Shown piece by piece: positions 44,414 to 53,154 of a DNA stretch of 64,000 bases; position 1 is the stretch's first letter; every line of letters starts with the position of its first letter. The position numbers and the translations under genes are program-made. The stretch lies in NCBI GenBank assembly GCA_016929905.1, contig JAFGHX010000259.1, forward strand, positions 1 through 64,000. Reading direction: 5' to 3'. Below the pieces are notes generated by a model. The model made no database searches. It was not told the DNA's origin and saw only the letters and a list, made by a program, of their open reading frames with translations. This stretch comes from Kiritimatiellia bacterium (GTDB taxonomy: Bacteria; Verrucomicrobiota; Kiritimatiellia; JAFGHX01).

Positions 44414-44776
44414 GTGAAATCAGATGCCATTCTCATTCTGGGTTCCAAACAGGACCGAGCGCTATGCGACGCGTTGCTGGATTTCGGCTTCGAGGTGCTG
44501 GTTCGCGAATCCATTGCCGGCGCGATCGAGAAGCTGCGGACCGACCGTTTCTTGGCCATTGTCGCGGACGCTCAGCACACGACCGAAGACGTTCTCGAGT
44601 TTGTTCTGAACATTCGAGACTTCGACGAGTCGATTCCGATTCTCGTGACCGGCCCGTTTCCGGTAGCCGGCAAGGACAAGACGCTTCTGTCGCGCCTGCG
44701 TGTGGCCGTGGTGCATCGCGGCCGCGCACTGCAGGATATGGGAAAGACCATCACCAGGCTGAAAGGAAAGACCTGA
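44414..44776 (+). CDS. Stand-alone receiver-like protein
   Basis: This 120-residue protein has the alpha/beta layout of a response-regulator receiver (AILILGSKQDRALCDALLDF, FLAIVADAQHTTEDVLEFVL, SIPILVTGP). A candidate phospho-acceptor Asp lies in VADAQ, but the conserved Lys of strand 5 is missing (VAVVHRGRAL). The start is GTG at 44414 and the ribosome binding site is weak. The stop is one base from the ProA-like ATG, so the two are coupled. It may talk to the sigma-54 activator encoded on the other strand; that is a guess. Confidence 0.65.
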   Translation: MKSDAILILGSKQDRALCDALLDFGFEVLVRESIAGAIEKLRTDRFLAIVADAQHTTEDVLEFVLNIRDFDESIPILVTGPFPVAGKDKTLLSRLRVAVVHRGRALQDMGKTITRLKGKT

Positions 44777-44777
44777 C

Positions 44778-46028
44778 ATGGATGCAGAGCAGACAGCGAA
44801 AGCCGCGCGTGCCGCCTCGGCCGGGGCCGCCCTGGCCGGTACGGGGCAGAAGAACGCCGCGCTGCGGCTGATGGCGGAGAGACTGGCGGCGAACCGGACG
44901 GCCGTTCTCGACGCGAACGCGGCGGACCTGGCCGCGGCGAAGGAGGCGGGGCAGCCGCCGCACCTGATCGAGCGGCTGCGCTTCGGCGAGAAGAAGATCG
45001 AGTCGCGCATCCGTTGCCTGCGCAAGATCGAGGCGCTGCCGGATCCCGTCGGCCAGGTCTTCCGGTCGGACCGGCGCCCGAACGGGCTCGAGGCGACTCG
45101 CGTGCGCGTGCCGCTCGGCGTGATTCTCATGATCTACGAGGCCCGGCCGCACGTCACCGTCAATGCGGGCGCCTTCTGCCTCAAGTCGGGCAACGCCGCC
45201 ATCCTGCGCGGCGGTTCCGAAGCGCGTCAGTGCAACGCGCTGCTGGGTGCGCTGTGGCGGGAAGCGCTCCGCGAGAACGGCTTGTGCGAAGACGCCATTC
45301 AGGTCGTCTCCGGCTCGCATGAAGAGGTCGACCGGCTCCTGCGGCAGGCGGCGTACATCGACCTGGTCATTCCGCGCGGGGGCAAGGGGCTGATTCAGGC
45401 GGTCAAGGACAAGTCCGCGATTCCGGTCATCAAGCATTTCGAAGGAGTCTGCCACGTCTATGTCGACGACGGGGCGGACATTTCGACGGCGATCCGGATC
45501 GCGATCGATTCCAAGTGCCTGATGCCGGCCGTCTGCAACGCGATGGAGACCCTGCTCGTGGCGGAATCGATGGCGGACCATCTGCCGGCGATCGTGGAGG
45601 CGTTCCGCGCGCACGGGGTCGCCGTGCGCGGTTGCGAGGCGACTCGCGCCGCGGTGCCAGGCGTCGAGCCGGCGACGGAAGACGACTGGCGAACCGAATA
45701 TCTGGACATGATCGTCTCGGTGCGTGTCGTGGCCGATGCGGGCGCGGCGATCGCGCACATCAACACCTACGGCTCGCATCATACCGAATCGATCGTGACC
45801 GACAGCGAAAGCCGGGCGCGCCGGTTCGTGCGTGAGGTGGATTCGGCCGTGGTGCTCGTGAACGGCTCAACGATGTTCTGCGACGGCGAATCGCTCGGGA
45901 TGGGTGCCGAGATCGGGATCTCAACCGACAAGCTGCATGCGCGCGGCCTCATGGGGCTGGAGGAACTCATGAGCTACAAGCATGTCGTCTGGGGCAGCGG
46001 GCAGGTGATGGGCGAGTGGGGGGCCTAG
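44778..46028 (+). CDS. proA: Glutamate-5-semialdehyde dehydrogenase (gamma-glutamyl phosphate reductase)
   Basis: This 416-residue protein is of full family length. It carries the ProA signatures VPLGVILMIYEARPHVTVNA, GNAAILRGGSEA, DLVIPRGGKGL and SKCLMPAVCNAMETLLV, where the Cys before NAMETLL is catalytic, and ends with GLMGLEELMSYKHVVWGSGQ. ProA reduces gamma-glutamyl phosphate with NADPH to glutamate semialdehyde for proline synthesis. No glutamate kinase (proB) is adjacent; instead a GCS2-type glutamate ligase follows. The sigma-54 control and the setting suggest a specialised copy, though a housekeeping role is not excluded. Confidence 0.92.
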   Translation: MDAEQTAKAARAASAGAALAGTGQKNAALRLMAERLAANRTAVLDANAADLAAAKEAGQPPHLIERLRFGEKKIESRIRCLRKIEALPDPVGQVFRSDRRPNGLEATRVRVPLGVILMIYEARPHVTVNAGAFCLKSGNAAILRGGSEARQCNALLGALWREALRENGLCEDAIQVVSGSHEEVDRLLRQAAYIDLVIPRGGKGLIQAVKDKSAIPVIKHFEGVCHVYVDDGADISTAIRIAIDSKCLMPAVCNAMETLLVAESMADHLPAIVEAFRAHGVAVRGCEATRAAVPGVEPATEDDWRTEYLDMIVSVRVVADAGAAIAHINTYGSHHTESIVTDSESRARRFVREVDSAVVLVNGSTMFCDGESLGMGAEIGISTDKLHARGLMGLEELMSYKHVVWGSGQVMGEWGA

Positions 46029-46108
46029 ACCCGGTAGCGACCGGTACGCGTGCCGAAGGTGTGGCTCCGGTTTTGCGGCAGGGCGGACGGAGATGGAGGA
46101 GGCCGGCA

Positions 46109-47476
46109 GTGGACGCGGTGGATCGCCTGTATGAGCAGTTCCTGAAAGGGTTCGGCGACGCGGCCGGGCCGGTGGACGCTATGGAGCGCCGGATCGGGGC
46201 CGAACTCAAGTTTCCGCTGGTCAACCTCGACGGCAGCGCCGTCCGTTTCGAAACGGTCTGCGCGCTGTGGGATTACCTGGTGGAGCGCGGCTGGCGGCCG
46301 GACGACGATGCGGTGGCCGGCCGTACGGTGGGCGCGCGCAAGCCGGGCGAGCGCAACGACACGGTCGCGTCGTGCGAGACGGGCTTCTGCAAGACGGAGT
46401 TCTCGCTGGCGCACGTGGCGACGCTTCACGAATTGGCCGAGTCCATCGACCGGCTCCGGGCCGAACTGCGCCCGTTCGCCGAGCGGGAGGCCGTCCGGTT
46501 CCTGGGCTACGGGATTCAGCCGTTGACGCGGCCGGGCAAGCACCTGCTGATGAAGAAGGGGCGCACGAGCGTGTGGGACAAGGTGTTCGGCGCGAACCGG
46601 ATCCTGCCGCCGGAGGACGGCGACGACGTGGCGCTGTTCACGGTGAACGCGGCCAGCCACGTGCACATCAATGTCGCGCGCGACGAGGCCGTTGCCGCCG
46701 TCAATGTCCTCAACGGGTTCGCGCCCGCCCAGATCGCGCTCACGGCCCATTCGAACATCTGGCAAGGCCGGCCGGACCCGGACTACAAGTGCGTGGCCGA
46801 GAAGTTCTGGGACTGGTGGATGCTGGACGCCTCCCGCATCGGCGTGCCGGAAAAGCCGTTCGCCGATCTGAAGGACTACGTCGCCACCGTCGCCGGGTTC
46901 CGGCCCGTGTATGTGAAGCGGGCCGGCAAGCCGATCGTGCTCACGCGGTACAAGACGTTTGCGGAGTACTTCGGGGCCGAGCGGGCGGTCGGCGAGGACC
47001 CCGACGGGCGCGACGTGGAGCTGGTGCCCGACCCGCACGACGCGGACGTGCACGCGACCTGCTATTGGTTCAACGCGCGGCTCTCGCACTACTACACCGT
47101 GGAGAACCGCGTCAACGATCAGCAGCCGCCCGATGCCCTCATCTGTATAGCCGCGCTCTCGCTCGGGCTGGTTTCCGCCCTGCCCGAGGCTGGCGAGGTG
47201 CTCGCCGCGCTGGACTGGGCCGACCTGCGCGAGGCGCGCGACGCCGCCTGCCGCCACGGTCTCGAGGCGCGGCTGGGCGGCGGCGCGCTGGCGGGACTCA
47301 GCGCGCGCATGCTGGACTTGGCGGAAACCGGGTTGGCTCGGCGCGGGTTGGGCGAAGCGCAATACCTCGCGCCGCTGCGCGAACGCCTGAAGAGCGGGCG
47401 CTGCCCCGCCGACGAGACCGCGGCGCTGTTCGAGGCCGGCGGCGTGGCCGCCCTCGTCGAGCGGCGTCAACTCTAG
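46109..47476 (+). CDS. GCS2-type glutamate-cysteine ligase-like enzyme
   Basis: It has 455 residues. GTG at 46109 is preceded by GGAGGAGGCCGGCA. The protein resembles the GCS2 family, which activates glutamate as gamma-glutamyl phosphate with ATP and joins it to cysteine or another amine. Recognisable parts are ELKFPLVNLDGSAVRFETV at the N-terminus, ETGFCKTEFSLAHVATLHEL (~105) and FLGYGIQPLTRPGKHLLMKK (~150). TAHSNIWQGRPD (~240) follows. Its place between ProA and an MttB paralogue suggests that the acceptor may be an amine or that the gamma-glutamyl phosphate is handed to ProA. Both are speculation. Cysteine ligation as the first step of glutathione synthesis is the default reading. Confidence 0.75.
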   Translation: MDAVDRLYEQFLKGFGDAAGPVDAMERRIGAELKFPLVNLDGSAVRFETVCALWDYLVERGWRPDDDAVAGRTVGARKPGERNDTVASCETGFCKTEFSLAHVATLHELAESIDRLRAELRPFAEREAVRFLGYGIQPLTRPGKHLLMKKGRTSVWDKVFGANRILPPEDGDDVALFTVNAASHVHINVARDEAVAAVNVLNGFAPAQIALTAHSNIWQGRPDPDYKCVAEKFWDWWMLDASRIGVPEKPFADLKDYVATVAGFRPVYVKRAGKPIVLTRYKTFAEYFGAERAVGEDPDGRDVELVPDPHDADVHATCYWFNARLSHYYTVENRVNDQQPPDALICIAALSLGLVSALPEAGEVLAALDWADLREARDAACRHGLEARLGGGALAGLSARMLDLAETGLARRGLGEAQYLAPLRERLKSGRCPADETAALFEAGGVAALVERRQL

Positions 47477-47510
47477 CCTGCAACCCCGTTCATGGAGAAA
47501 GGAGCAAGAC

Positions 47511-48983
47511 ATGAGAGAACACAACGGCGCGCGGCTGGGCATTCCCGCCTCGCTCTACCGCCCCCTGCAGGAAGCGGACGTGCGCAAGGTGGCGGACTCC
47601 GCCCTGCGGGTTCTGTCGGAATCCGGCATGTTCGTCTACTCGCCGACCGCGCTTGAAGCCCTGCGGCAGGCCGGCGCGGACGTGGCGGGTGAGGGACCGG
47701 TGGTCCGCCTGCCGCGGCGGCTGGTGGAGGACGCGATCGCCTCGAACCCGTCCTCGATCACGCTCTACTCGCGCGACGGCGCGTACGACGCGGTCCTGGA
47801 GAAGGACCGCGTCCACTACGGAACCGGCGGCACGGCGATCTACGTGTTGGACCCCGAGACCGGCGAACGGCGCCGGTCGACCAACGCGGACGTCGCGCTG
47901 AACGCGCGGTTGGTCGACGCGCTGGAGAACGTGCACCTGTTCACCATCAACGTGTTCCCCAACGAGATCGAGGACCGGAACCACATCGACGCGAACCGGT
48001 TCTTTCACGCTCTGGACAACACGACCAAGCACGTGATGGGCGGCGTTTACTCCATGGAGGGATGCCGCCACGTGGTCGAGATGGCCGAACTGATCGCCGG
48101 CGGCGCGGAGCCGCTGCGCCGCAAGCCGTTCGTATCGTTCATCACGCTGATCATCAGCCCGTTCAAGGTCGACGAACGCTACGGCGAGATGACCTGCTAT
48201 CTCGCGCGCGAGGGCCTGCCCGTCGTCGTGCCGACCGAGCCCATCTGCGGGACAACCGCGCCGATTACCCTGGCCGGCAACGTGCTGACGCACGTGGCCG
48301 AAACGCTCGGCGGTATTGCGCTGGTGCAGGCCGTGAACAAGGGCGCGCCCGGCATCTGCGGCAGCGTCGGGAGCGTCTGCGACCTGCGCACCATGGGCCA
48401 TCTGGCCGGCGCGATCGAGCGCGCCATGATCAACGCGGCCGTGGCGCAGGTGGCGCAGTATTTCGAGCTGCCGTTGTACTCGACCGGCGGCACGACCGAT
48501 GCGAAGGGCGTGGACATCCAGGCGGCGTACGAGAGCGCGATGTCCAGCCTGCTGGTGGCGATGTCGGGCGCCAACTACATTCACGATATCGCCGGGTTGA
48601 TGGAGTTCGATCTGACCGTTTCCTACGAGAAACTCGTGATGGACAACGAAATTCTCGGCATGTCGCAGCGCGTGTTGCGCGGGATCGAGGTGAGCGACGA
48701 GACGCTGGCCACCGACCTGATCATCGAGAAGGGGCCCGGTCAGGACTTCCTCGTCGAGCCGCACACCCTCGATCATATGCGCGACGAGTTCTTCATGCCG
48801 CAACTTGCGAACCGGCAGCCGCGCGAGGGCCTGCAGCCCGGCCAGGTCGCCCTGGCCCGCGCCAAAGCGGTGGTGGACCGCATCCGGCACGAGCCGCCGG
48901 CCAGCCGCCTGGCCGCGGATACGCGCGCGCGTGTGCTGGAGACATTTCCCGAGATCGTCGCCCTGGACGGACAGACGCCATGA
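47511..48983 (+). CDS. MttB-family (non-pyrrolysine) methyltransferase, paralogue 2
   Basis: This 490-residue relative of paralogue 1 shares YGTGGTAIYVLDPETGERR, ALDNTTKHVMGGVYSMEGC, PTEPICGTTAPITLAGN and VMDNEILGMSQRVLRGIEV. It has no internal amber codon. The start follows GAAAGGAGCAAGAC. It would demethylate a quaternary amine with a corrinoid acceptor, which is not encoded in the window. The stop overlaps the next start (ATGA), tying it to the ferredoxin protein. Confidence 0.88.
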   Translation: MREHNGARLGIPASLYRPLQEADVRKVADSALRVLSESGMFVYSPTALEALRQAGADVAGEGPVVRLPRRLVEDAIASNPSSITLYSRDGAYDAVLEKDRVHYGTGGTAIYVLDPETGERRRSTNADVALNARLVDALENVHLFTINVFPNEIEDRNHIDANRFFHALDNTTKHVMGGVYSMEGCRHVVEMAELIAGGAEPLRRKPFVSFITLIISPFKVDERYGEMTCYLAREGLPVVVPTEPICGTTAPITLAGNVLTHVAETLGGIALVQAVNKGAPGICGSVGSVCDLRTMGHLAGAIERAMINAAVAQVAQYFELPLYSTGGTTDAKGVDIQAAYESAMSSLLVAMSGANYIHDIAGLMEFDLTVSYEKLVMDNEILGMSQRVLRGIEVSDETLATDLIIEKGPGQDFLVEPHTLDHMRDEFFMPQLANRQPREGLQPGQVALARAKAVVDRIRHEPPASRLAADTRARVLETFPEIVALDGQTP

Positions 48984-50218
48984 CCCAACCGCGCAGGCCC
49001 GAAAACCTGGCGCTGCCCGCCGGCCTGACCGAGGACGGGGCTGCCTGGCCCGTTCTGTTTCTGGACGGCGGCGGCTTCGATTTCGGCAGGTCGGACGCGA
49101 CGAAGGCGGTGAACGCGAGTCTGCATGAGGCCTTGTGCGCGGTGCACGGCGGGCCGGTGACCGGCCAGGCGTTACTGAAGGTGCATATCGGAGAGCCGGA
49201 TTGCACCACGCGGATGCGGCCCGCCTACGCGGCGGGCGCCGTTGCGTTCCTGCGCGAGCGCGGCGCGGCCGGCGCGGCGGCGGGCGACAGTACAGTGGCC
49301 TACACGGGGCATCGCGGTTACCGCGAGAACGCGGACGAGGGCGCCGCGGCGTACCTGCAGCTGGCGCGCCAACACGGCTGGGCGCGGCGCGGGCCGGCCC
49401 GCCTGCCGTTCGTCGTGCTCGACAAGCCGGCAACGTCGGTGCCCGGCGTGTTCACGTTCAAGGCCCGCACGCGCCGGCGCGAGCTGCGCGGCGTGAACCG
49501 GTTCGGCGACTTCTTCCTCGCCGGCGGGTTCGCCGCCGCGGATTTCGTCGTGAACTACGCCCACCTCACGCTGCACGGGCTCGCCGGCGTGGCGGGCTGC
49601 GTCAAGAGCATCGCGATGGGCTGCTCCGGGCTCAAGGGGAAGCTGCGCATGCACCAGGCGCTGCTCCCGACGTTTGACGCCGAGGCGTGCACCGCATGCG
49701 GGAGCTGTGTCGACAACTGCCCGGAGAACGCGCTCGAGCTGGGGCCCGACGACGCCAGCCCCAGCGTGAAGCCGGCCCGCTGTATCGGCTGCGGCGAATG
49801 CGAGGCCGTCTGCGCGAACGGCGCCGTCGCCGTGCGCGGCCACGACATTTCCGACTGGGAGCGCGGCCGCAGCACCGTGAGCCTGCGCATGGCCGATTAC
49901 CTGCTCGGGCTCATGCAGGACAAGTGGGCGAACGTCGTGCACGTGCTGCACATGACCCGCATCACGGAACGCTGCGATTGCGTGAACCGGCGCCAGGAAC
50001 CGTTGTTGAGCCGGGATCTCGGATTCCTGATCGGAAAGAACCCGTTCGCCGTCGACCGGACCGCCGCCCGGCTGCTGGCGCGTGCGCTGAACGACGAGGG
50101 CCGAAAGGTCGACGCGCATTTGTTGCGGACCGCGGAAGTGACGGGCACGTACGTGAGCGAGGAATACGGCATTCTGCACGAGGTCCCCGTCCACCGGTGC
50201 GTACTGAGGGCGGGCTGA
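48980..50218 (+). CDS. DUF362-like protein with two [4Fe-4S] ferredoxin motifs
   Basis: This 412-residue protein has a DUF362-type N-terminal domain (LFLDGGGFDFGRSDATKAVN, LLKVHIGEPDCTTRMRP, ADFVVNYAHLTLHGLAGVAG, CVKSIAMGC). A bacterial ferredoxin unit follows at ~235-285, with CTACGSCVDNCP and CIGCGECEAVC. The C-terminal part contains further cysteines (ITERCDCVNR). Members are iron-sulfur proteins of unknown reaction. Translational coupling to an MttB paralogue suggests electron delivery, perhaps to reactivate an oxidised corrinoid; this is inference. The typical activator RamA has a different architecture. Confidence 0.8.
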   Translation: MTQPRRPENLALPAGLTEDGAAWPVLFLDGGGFDFGRSDATKAVNASLHEALCAVHGGPVTGQALLKVHIGEPDCTTRMRPAYAAGAVAFLRERGAAGAAAGDSTVAYTGHRGYRENADEGAAAYLQLARQHGWARRGPARLPFVVLDKPATSVPGVFTFKARTRRRELRGVNRFGDFFLAGGFAAADFVVNYAHLTLHGLAGVAGCVKSIAMGCSGLKGKLRMHQALLPTFDAEACTACGSCVDNCPENALELGPDDASPSVKPARCIGCGECEAVCANGAVAVRGHDISDWERGRSTVSLRMADYLLGLMQDKWANVVHVLHMTRITERCDCVNRRQEPLLSRDLGFLIGKNPFAVDRTAARLLARALNDEGRKVDAHLLRTAEVTGTYVSEEYGILHEVPVHRCVLRAG

Positions 50219-50219
50219 C

Positions 50220-50244
50220 ACCTGAAACCTGAAACCTGAAACCT
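50220..50244. repeat. Heptamer tandem array 3 (ACCTGAA)
   Basis: Three ACCTGAA units and a partial fourth lie between the ferredoxin-protein stop and the ribosome binding site of the next gene. The unit length is seven, as in arrays 1 and 2, but the sequence differs. Confidence 0.85.
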
Positions 50245-50258
50245 CGGAAGGGGGAGCC

Positions 50259-51740
50259 ATGTCGGAACACCAACGTGAGGGCATCGTGGTCACGCCGCAC
50301 TGCCGTCTGACGGACGCGCAGGTTCGGCTCGTGGACGGCGCTTCGCGCGAATTGCTCGAGGATCCGGGCCTCGTCTGCTACAGCGAGGAGGCCGGCGCGG
50401 TATTCAAGGCGGGAGGCGCCGCCGTGGAAGCGGCCGGCGCGCATCTGCGTGTGACGATTCCGCCGGCGCTCGTCGACAAGGCGCTGGCATCGGCGCCGTC
50501 GACGGTCGTGCTGGGCGCGCGTGATCCGGCCAATCGGCTGGTGCTCGACGCGCACGAACCGCGCGTACGGTTCGTGAGCGGCGCCGAGACAAACGTGTGG
50601 CTGGAAACCCGCGTGCGGAACGGGAAGCCGGACTACGTGCGGCGCGACGGCTGCATCGAGTTGCTGTGCCAAGCCGCCCATCTGGCGGAGCACTTGGCGA
50701 ACCTCGACGCGTTCATTCGCTGCGTGAACATTCGGGACCCGGAAATCACGCGCGAGAACAAGGACGTCAACAAGTTCCTGGCCAGCCTGAACAACACCAC
50801 CAAGCACGTGCAGGCCGGGCTGACCGACCTCGACGCGCTGGACCACGTGCTCGAACTCGGGCGGATGATCGCCGGCGGCGAAGCGGCCTTCCGCGACAAT
50901 CCCGTGTTGTCGTTCATCACCTGCGTCATCAAGAGCCCGCTGCAGGTGGTGGCGGACACCGCCGCGAAGCTGATCCGGATCTGCCGCGCGCGCGTGCCGG
51001 TCGTCATCTCCAGTTCGCCGATGGGCGGCACCACCGGGCCGTTCGACGAGTTCGGCATGGTCGCCCAGATCAATGCCGAGATCCTCGCGGGGGTTACCCT
51101 CTGCCAGATGGTCGAGCCGGGCACGCCCGTGCTCTACGGCAGCGTCCCGGTCCGGACCCGGCTGGACAACCTGAACGACATGTACGGCGCGCCGGAATTC
51201 ACGCACTACAACATCGATTGCGTGCAAATGGCCCGCTTCTACGGGCTGCCCTGCTACTCCAGCGCGGGCGTCGGCGACGCCGCCCGGCCCGGCATCCAGG
51301 CGACGGCGGAGAAGATGCTGGCGCACCTGACGGTGCCGGCAAGCGGGCCGCAGTATGTGCACTATGCGTTCGGGTTGCTGGAACGGACGAACGTGTTCTG
51401 CCCGGAACAGGCAATTCTGGACGATGCGCACATCGGGCTCGTCAAACACGCGCTGAAGGAGTCCACCGTCGCCGCCGACCGGCGGGCGGATGTCCTGGCT
51501 ACCATCCGCGAAGTGGTGCAGACCGATCACAAGACCTACATGTACCACTTGCCGTTGCCGACGCGGGACCCCGTCTACGTGCGCTACCCGCTCGAAGATG
51601 CGGCGGGCGGCGCCGTGACCGCGGCGCATCGCCGGTTCCGTGAGATCATGGAACAGCCCCGCCGGTCGCTGCCCGACGCCGTGCGGACCGACATCCTGGC
51701 CGGAGTGCCGGGGGTCCTGGAAAAGAGCATCACCCTGTGA
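50259..51740 (+). CDS. MttB-family methyltransferase, paralogue 3 (divergent)
   Basis: It has 493 residues. It keeps the family frame (SLNNTTKHVQAGLTDLDALD, SSSPMGGTTGPFDEFGM, PCYSSAGVGDAARPGIQATA) but has VSGAETNVWLETRVRNGK where the other two have the GTGG segment. Late regions also differ. It may act on a different substrate or serve with paralogue 2. There is no amber codon. The ATG follows CGGAAGGGGGAGCC, directly after the heptamer array. Confidence 0.85.
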   Translation: MSEHQREGIVVTPHCRLTDAQVRLVDGASRELLEDPGLVCYSEEAGAVFKAGGAAVEAAGAHLRVTIPPALVDKALASAPSTVVLGARDPANRLVLDAHEPRVRFVSGAETNVWLETRVRNGKPDYVRRDGCIELLCQAAHLAEHLANLDAFIRCVNIRDPEITRENKDVNKFLASLNNTTKHVQAGLTDLDALDHVLELGRMIAGGEAAFRDNPVLSFITCVIKSPLQVVADTAAKLIRICRARVPVVISSSPMGGTTGPFDEFGMVAQINAEILAGVTLCQMVEPGTPVLYGSVPVRTRLDNLNDMYGAPEFTHYNIDCVQMARFYGLPCYSSAGVGDAARPGIQATAEKMLAHLTVPASGPQYVHYAFGLLERTNVFCPEQAILDDAHIGLVKHALKESTVAADRRADVLATIREVVQTDHKTYMYHLPLPTRDPVYVRYPLEDAAGGAVTAAHRRFREIMEQPRRSLPDAVRTDILAGVPGVLEKSITL

Positions 51741-51843
51741 CCCGCGCGCCGACTTTGTTCCTGAACGGAGCCGGCCCGCGCCCGTTGCGTGAATGGACCG
51801 CGGGCAACCCGTCTCGCACGGGGCCTGCAGGAGGAAGAGAGAT

Positions 51844-53154
51844 ATGAGCGAGGACAAAGAGCAGGAACAGGACAAAGAACTGTGGCAGATGGAAGCCTAC
51901 ACCGAAGCCGTGAAGAGCGGACTGTATGCCAAGAAGACCGGGCTGGTGGGCAAGTACGACAACGTGCGCCGGTATTGGGAAGACGAACTCACGCGGCAAT
52001 TCCTGCGCGCGCCGCTTCAGAAGCTCATCAAGCGGTGCCGCGCTCAAATGCGACGGCTGCGCATCATGGACCTCGGCTGCGGGAGCGCCGACGGCTTCGA
52101 ACTGCTGGCCGGCATGCGGCACCGCGACCCGGGGCTGCACACGAACGAAGTGTCGCTGTTGACCTCCAATGTGCTCGGCCAGTACACCGGCATCGATCTC
52201 AACCGCGACCTCATCCGGCAGGGCCGCCTGTTGTACGGCGAGAACCCCAAGATGGAGTTCCGGCAGGCGGATTTCCGCAAGGGGTTGCCCCTCGCCGCGA
52301 AGGAGCCGTCCTGCGACCTGTACTTCAGCTCGTTCGGGACCACCTCCCACCACAACGACGACAAGACCGCCGTTCAGCTCCTGGCCGAAATCGCCGAGCG
52401 CTGCCAGGACTACTGTGTGGTCATGTGCGACTGGCTCGGCCGCTACTCGTATGAGTGGCAGAGCCTTTGGGTCAACGACCTGTCGAAACACCGCAACATG
52501 GACTATGTGGTCTCCTACATCTATGAAAAGGAAGAACGCGAACAGCGGCGGGGCGAGCTGCAGCACCTCAATTTGCGGCTGATGAGCCGGAAGGAGGCCG
52601 ACGCCATCGTCAAGGCGGCCAGCCAGCGGGCGAAGGTCGAGATCAAGCCGCTGGTCTGGTTCGACCGCTCCACCTTCACGGGCCGGCACATGGACACGGC
52701 GGAGTACAATACGCACGCGCAACCCATTCGCCAGGCGGTCAATTCGCTGCACGAGGCGAACGTCCGCACCGATTTGAGCTCGCTGCTCATCGACTATGTG
52801 CCGAAACCGGGGTTCGAATTCCTGAACACCTACTTCGAACAGCTTCAGATGTGCTGGAATACGCTGGTGCAGTATACGCAGACGCTGCTGCTGCTGCACA
52901 AGGAGAGCGAGCAGGGGTTCGTCGAGGACCCGCCGCCCGTGCCGGGTTCCTACCCCGCGGCGCTGCGCGACATGATGGAGCGTATGCGGCATGTCGTGGT
53001 GGGGGTCGGCTGGCTCGGGATCGGGCTGCCGCGCGAGAACATCATCGAGCCGCAACTCGGCTACGCGCTGCGCTACATGGTGACGAACATGCAGCGCGGC
53101 CAGGGCTGTGCGCACGGGTTGGTCGGCATCTTCGAAGTGAACAAACATGCGTGA
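51844..53154 (+). CDS. SAM-dependent methyltransferase (class I)
   Basis: This 436-residue protein starts at MSEDKEQEQDKELWQMEAYT after GGAGGAAGAGAGAT. Motif I is IMDLGCGSADGF (75-86); YTGIDLNRDLIRQGRLLY and MEFRQADFRKGLPL follow in order, then the SSFGTTSHH loop. The long C-terminal half (~220 residues) is not typical of small methyltransferases. The stop overlaps the transporter ATPase start by 8 bases. In a betaine locus it could methylate an amine or make an osmolyte; the acceptor is unknown. Confidence 0.8.
   Translation: MSEDKEQEQDKELWQMEAYTEAVKSGLYAKKTGLVGKYDNVRRYWEDELTRQFLRAPLQKLIKRCRAQMRRLRIMDLGCGSADGFELLAGMRHRDPGLHTNEVSLLTSNVLGQYTGIDLNRDLIRQGRLLYGENPKMEFRQADFRKGLPLAAKEPSCDLYFSSFGTTSHHNDDKTAVQLLAEIAERCQDYCVVMCDWLGRYSYEWQSLWVNDLSKHRNMDYVVSYIYEKEEREQRRGELQHLNLRLMSRKEADAIVKAASQRAKVEIKPLVWFDRSTFTGRHMDTAEYNTHAQPIRQAVNSLHEANVRTDLSSLLIDYVPKPGFEFLNTYFEQLQMCWNTLVQYTQTLLLLHKESEQGFVEDPPPVPGSYPAALRDMMERMRHVVVGVGWLGIGLPRENIIEPQLGYALRYMVTNMQRGQGCAHGLVGIFEVNKHA

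Noticed and set aside
41382..51740. Pyrrolysine (amber) readthrough in the MttB genes
   Set aside because: All three frames are full-length without an internal TAG, as in the non-pyrrolysine group.
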